This document shows positions 13,436 to 14,165 of a DNA stretch of 14,165 bases, piece by piece. A program made the position numbers and the translations under genes. Origin of the DNA: JAWUXM01 sp034111325. Lineage in GTDB: Bacteria; Pseudomonadota; Alphaproteobacteria; Rickettsiales; JABIRX01. Under the pieces are notes generated by a model. That model made no database searches, was not told the DNA's origin, and saw nothing but the letters and a program-made list of their open reading frames with translations. Within the stretch, counting starts at the first letter, position 1; every line of letters begins with the position of its first letter. The stretch covers positions 1-14,165 of the forward strand of contig JAWUXM010000020.1 in assembly GCA_034111325.1 (NCBI GenBank), written 5' to 3'.

Positions 13436-14165
13436 ATGTCTAAAACTATCTTCCCATACATAGGTTATGGTACCGGGCTACGCCCAGAGCATTACGACCA
13501 TATTCTAAAAACACTCCCCAAAACTATCGATTGGTTTGAAATTATATCTGAGAATTTCATCGATAGCGAAGGCAAACCACGCACTATCCTCGAACAAATA
13601 ATGGCGCATTACCCTATCGTAATGCATGGCGTTTCTTTATCAATCGGCAGCTCTGATCCACTCAATATGGATTATTTAAAAAAGCTCAAAAAACTCATAA
13701 AATTTGTTAAGCCAGTTTTTGTCTCTGACCATCTTTGCTGGACAGGTGTTAATAAAATCAACACACATGATCTTTTACCAGTTCCATATACGGAAGAAGC
13801 ACTAAAACACATCATCAAACGCATCAAACAGGTGCAGGATTATTTAGAGCGTCCGCTAACCTTAGAAAACCCTTCAACTTATTTAGAATTTAAATCTTCT
13901 GACCTGCGTGAAAGCGAGTTCATCAAACATATGGCAGAAGAATCTGGCTGTAACTTACTCCTCGATGCTAATAATATTTTTGTTACCTGCTTCAATCACC
14001 GCTTAGATGCGCAGCAATATATTGATGATTTACCGCTTGAGCGAGTTGCCTATATGCATCTAGCTGGTCATAGCCATTGCGGCACACATATAATCGATAC
14101 TCATGATAATTTTGTTAGTGAAGAAGTATGGAAGATCTATAGTTATATTTTAAGCAAAAGAGAAA
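13436..14165 (+). CDS. DUF692 / multinuclear non-heme iron oxidase (BufB/HvfB/MbnB-like), 3' end off the window
   Basis: Cytoplasmic TIM-barrel, iron-dependent oxidase family that modifies Cys residues in ribosomally made peptides (MbnB, TglH, BufB and HvfB are characterised relatives). The frame is open from ATG 13436 to the window end, giving 243 residues of an expected 280 or so. Family blocks are clear: YIGYGTGLR near the start, FEIISENF (34-41), MHGVSLSIGS (63-72), SDHLCW (97-102), LENPSTYL (143-150), LLDANNIFV (175-183), MHLAGH (207-212) and IDTHD (220-224). Likely metal or active-site residues include H64, D98, H99, E144, N145, D177, N179, H208, H212, D221 and H223, by position in these blocks. 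No good Shine-Dalgarno precedes the ATG. It follows the Cys-repeat peptide gene; related operons place a DUF2063-type partner next, which would be beyond the window. Confidence 0.95.
   Translation, partial: MSKTIFPYIGYGTGLRPEHYDHILKTLPKTIDWFEIISENFIDSEGKPRTILEQIMAHYPIVMHGVSLSIGSSDPLNMDYLKKLKKLIKFVKPVFVSDHLCWTGVNKINTHDLLPVPYTEEALKHIIKRIKQVQDYLERPLTLENPSTYLEFKSSDLRESEFIKHMAEESGCNLLLDANNIFVTCFNHRLDAQQYIDDLPLERVAYMHLAGHSHCGTHIIDTHDNFVSEEVWKIYSYILSKRE

Overview
The window looks like chromosome of an AT-rich, Gram-negative alphaproteobacterium. The outer membrane is implied by an LptF-type LPS exporter subunit, an outer-membrane beta-barrel, a periplasmic AMIN/Amidase_3 amidase and two predicted lipoproteins. 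The alphaproteobacterial signal is a Tim44-like protein encoded next to, and divergent from, secB. CcmH implies cytochrome c maturation. I cannot place it more precisely; no rRNA, tRNA or CRISPR array was seen.

Layout. (1) 1-3773, minus strand: an operon-like run of a pteridine-reductase-like SDR, amiC-type amidase, lptF and the 5' part of ileS. (2) 3802-5007, plus: an sn-glycerol-1-phosphate dehydrogenase-family enzyme, divergent from the SDR. (3) 5008-5384: the only gene-free stretch over 300 bases. It holds a REP-like hairpin, a degenerate direct repeat and a 126-base imperfect inverted repeat. (4) 5385-7610: a solitary pstB (minus), a small outer-membrane barrel with its own promoter and a strong terminator, and pdxH. 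(5) 7628-11175, minus: tim44-like, nadE, ccmH and xerD, tightly spaced or overlapping. (6) 11266-13065: secB (plus) converging on rlmN (minus), which follows a small lipoprotein gene. (7) 13190-14165, plus: a small exported Cys/Lys-repeat peptide gene followed by a DUF692/MNIO enzyme that runs off the window.

The most interesting part is the right end. The 61-residue peptide has a lipoprotein-type signal sequence and then four Cys residues spaced exactly six apart in a CK(S/G)K(S/H)S repeat. It is followed by a member of the multinuclear non-heme iron oxidase family (MNIO, DUF692), whose relatives modify Cys residues of small exported peptides (bufferins; Haemophilus HvfA/HvfB). The layout suggests a RiPP-type, possibly metal-binding system with an unusual, perhaps lipid-anchored precursor. 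A GNRA-capped hairpin lies between the two genes, and two short dyads lie in the divergent promoter region upstream.

The rest is mostly housekeeping: envelope building (amidase, LptF, SecB, Tim44-like protein), cofactor metabolism (NadE, PdxH, pterin-type SDR), translation (IleS, RlmN), chromosome resolution (XerD) and phosphate uptake (PstB). Sequence departures noted are a Ser-Ala-Gly version of the NadE ATP loop, a changed active-site motif in PdxH, and the archaeal-type glycerol-1-phosphate dehydrogenase.
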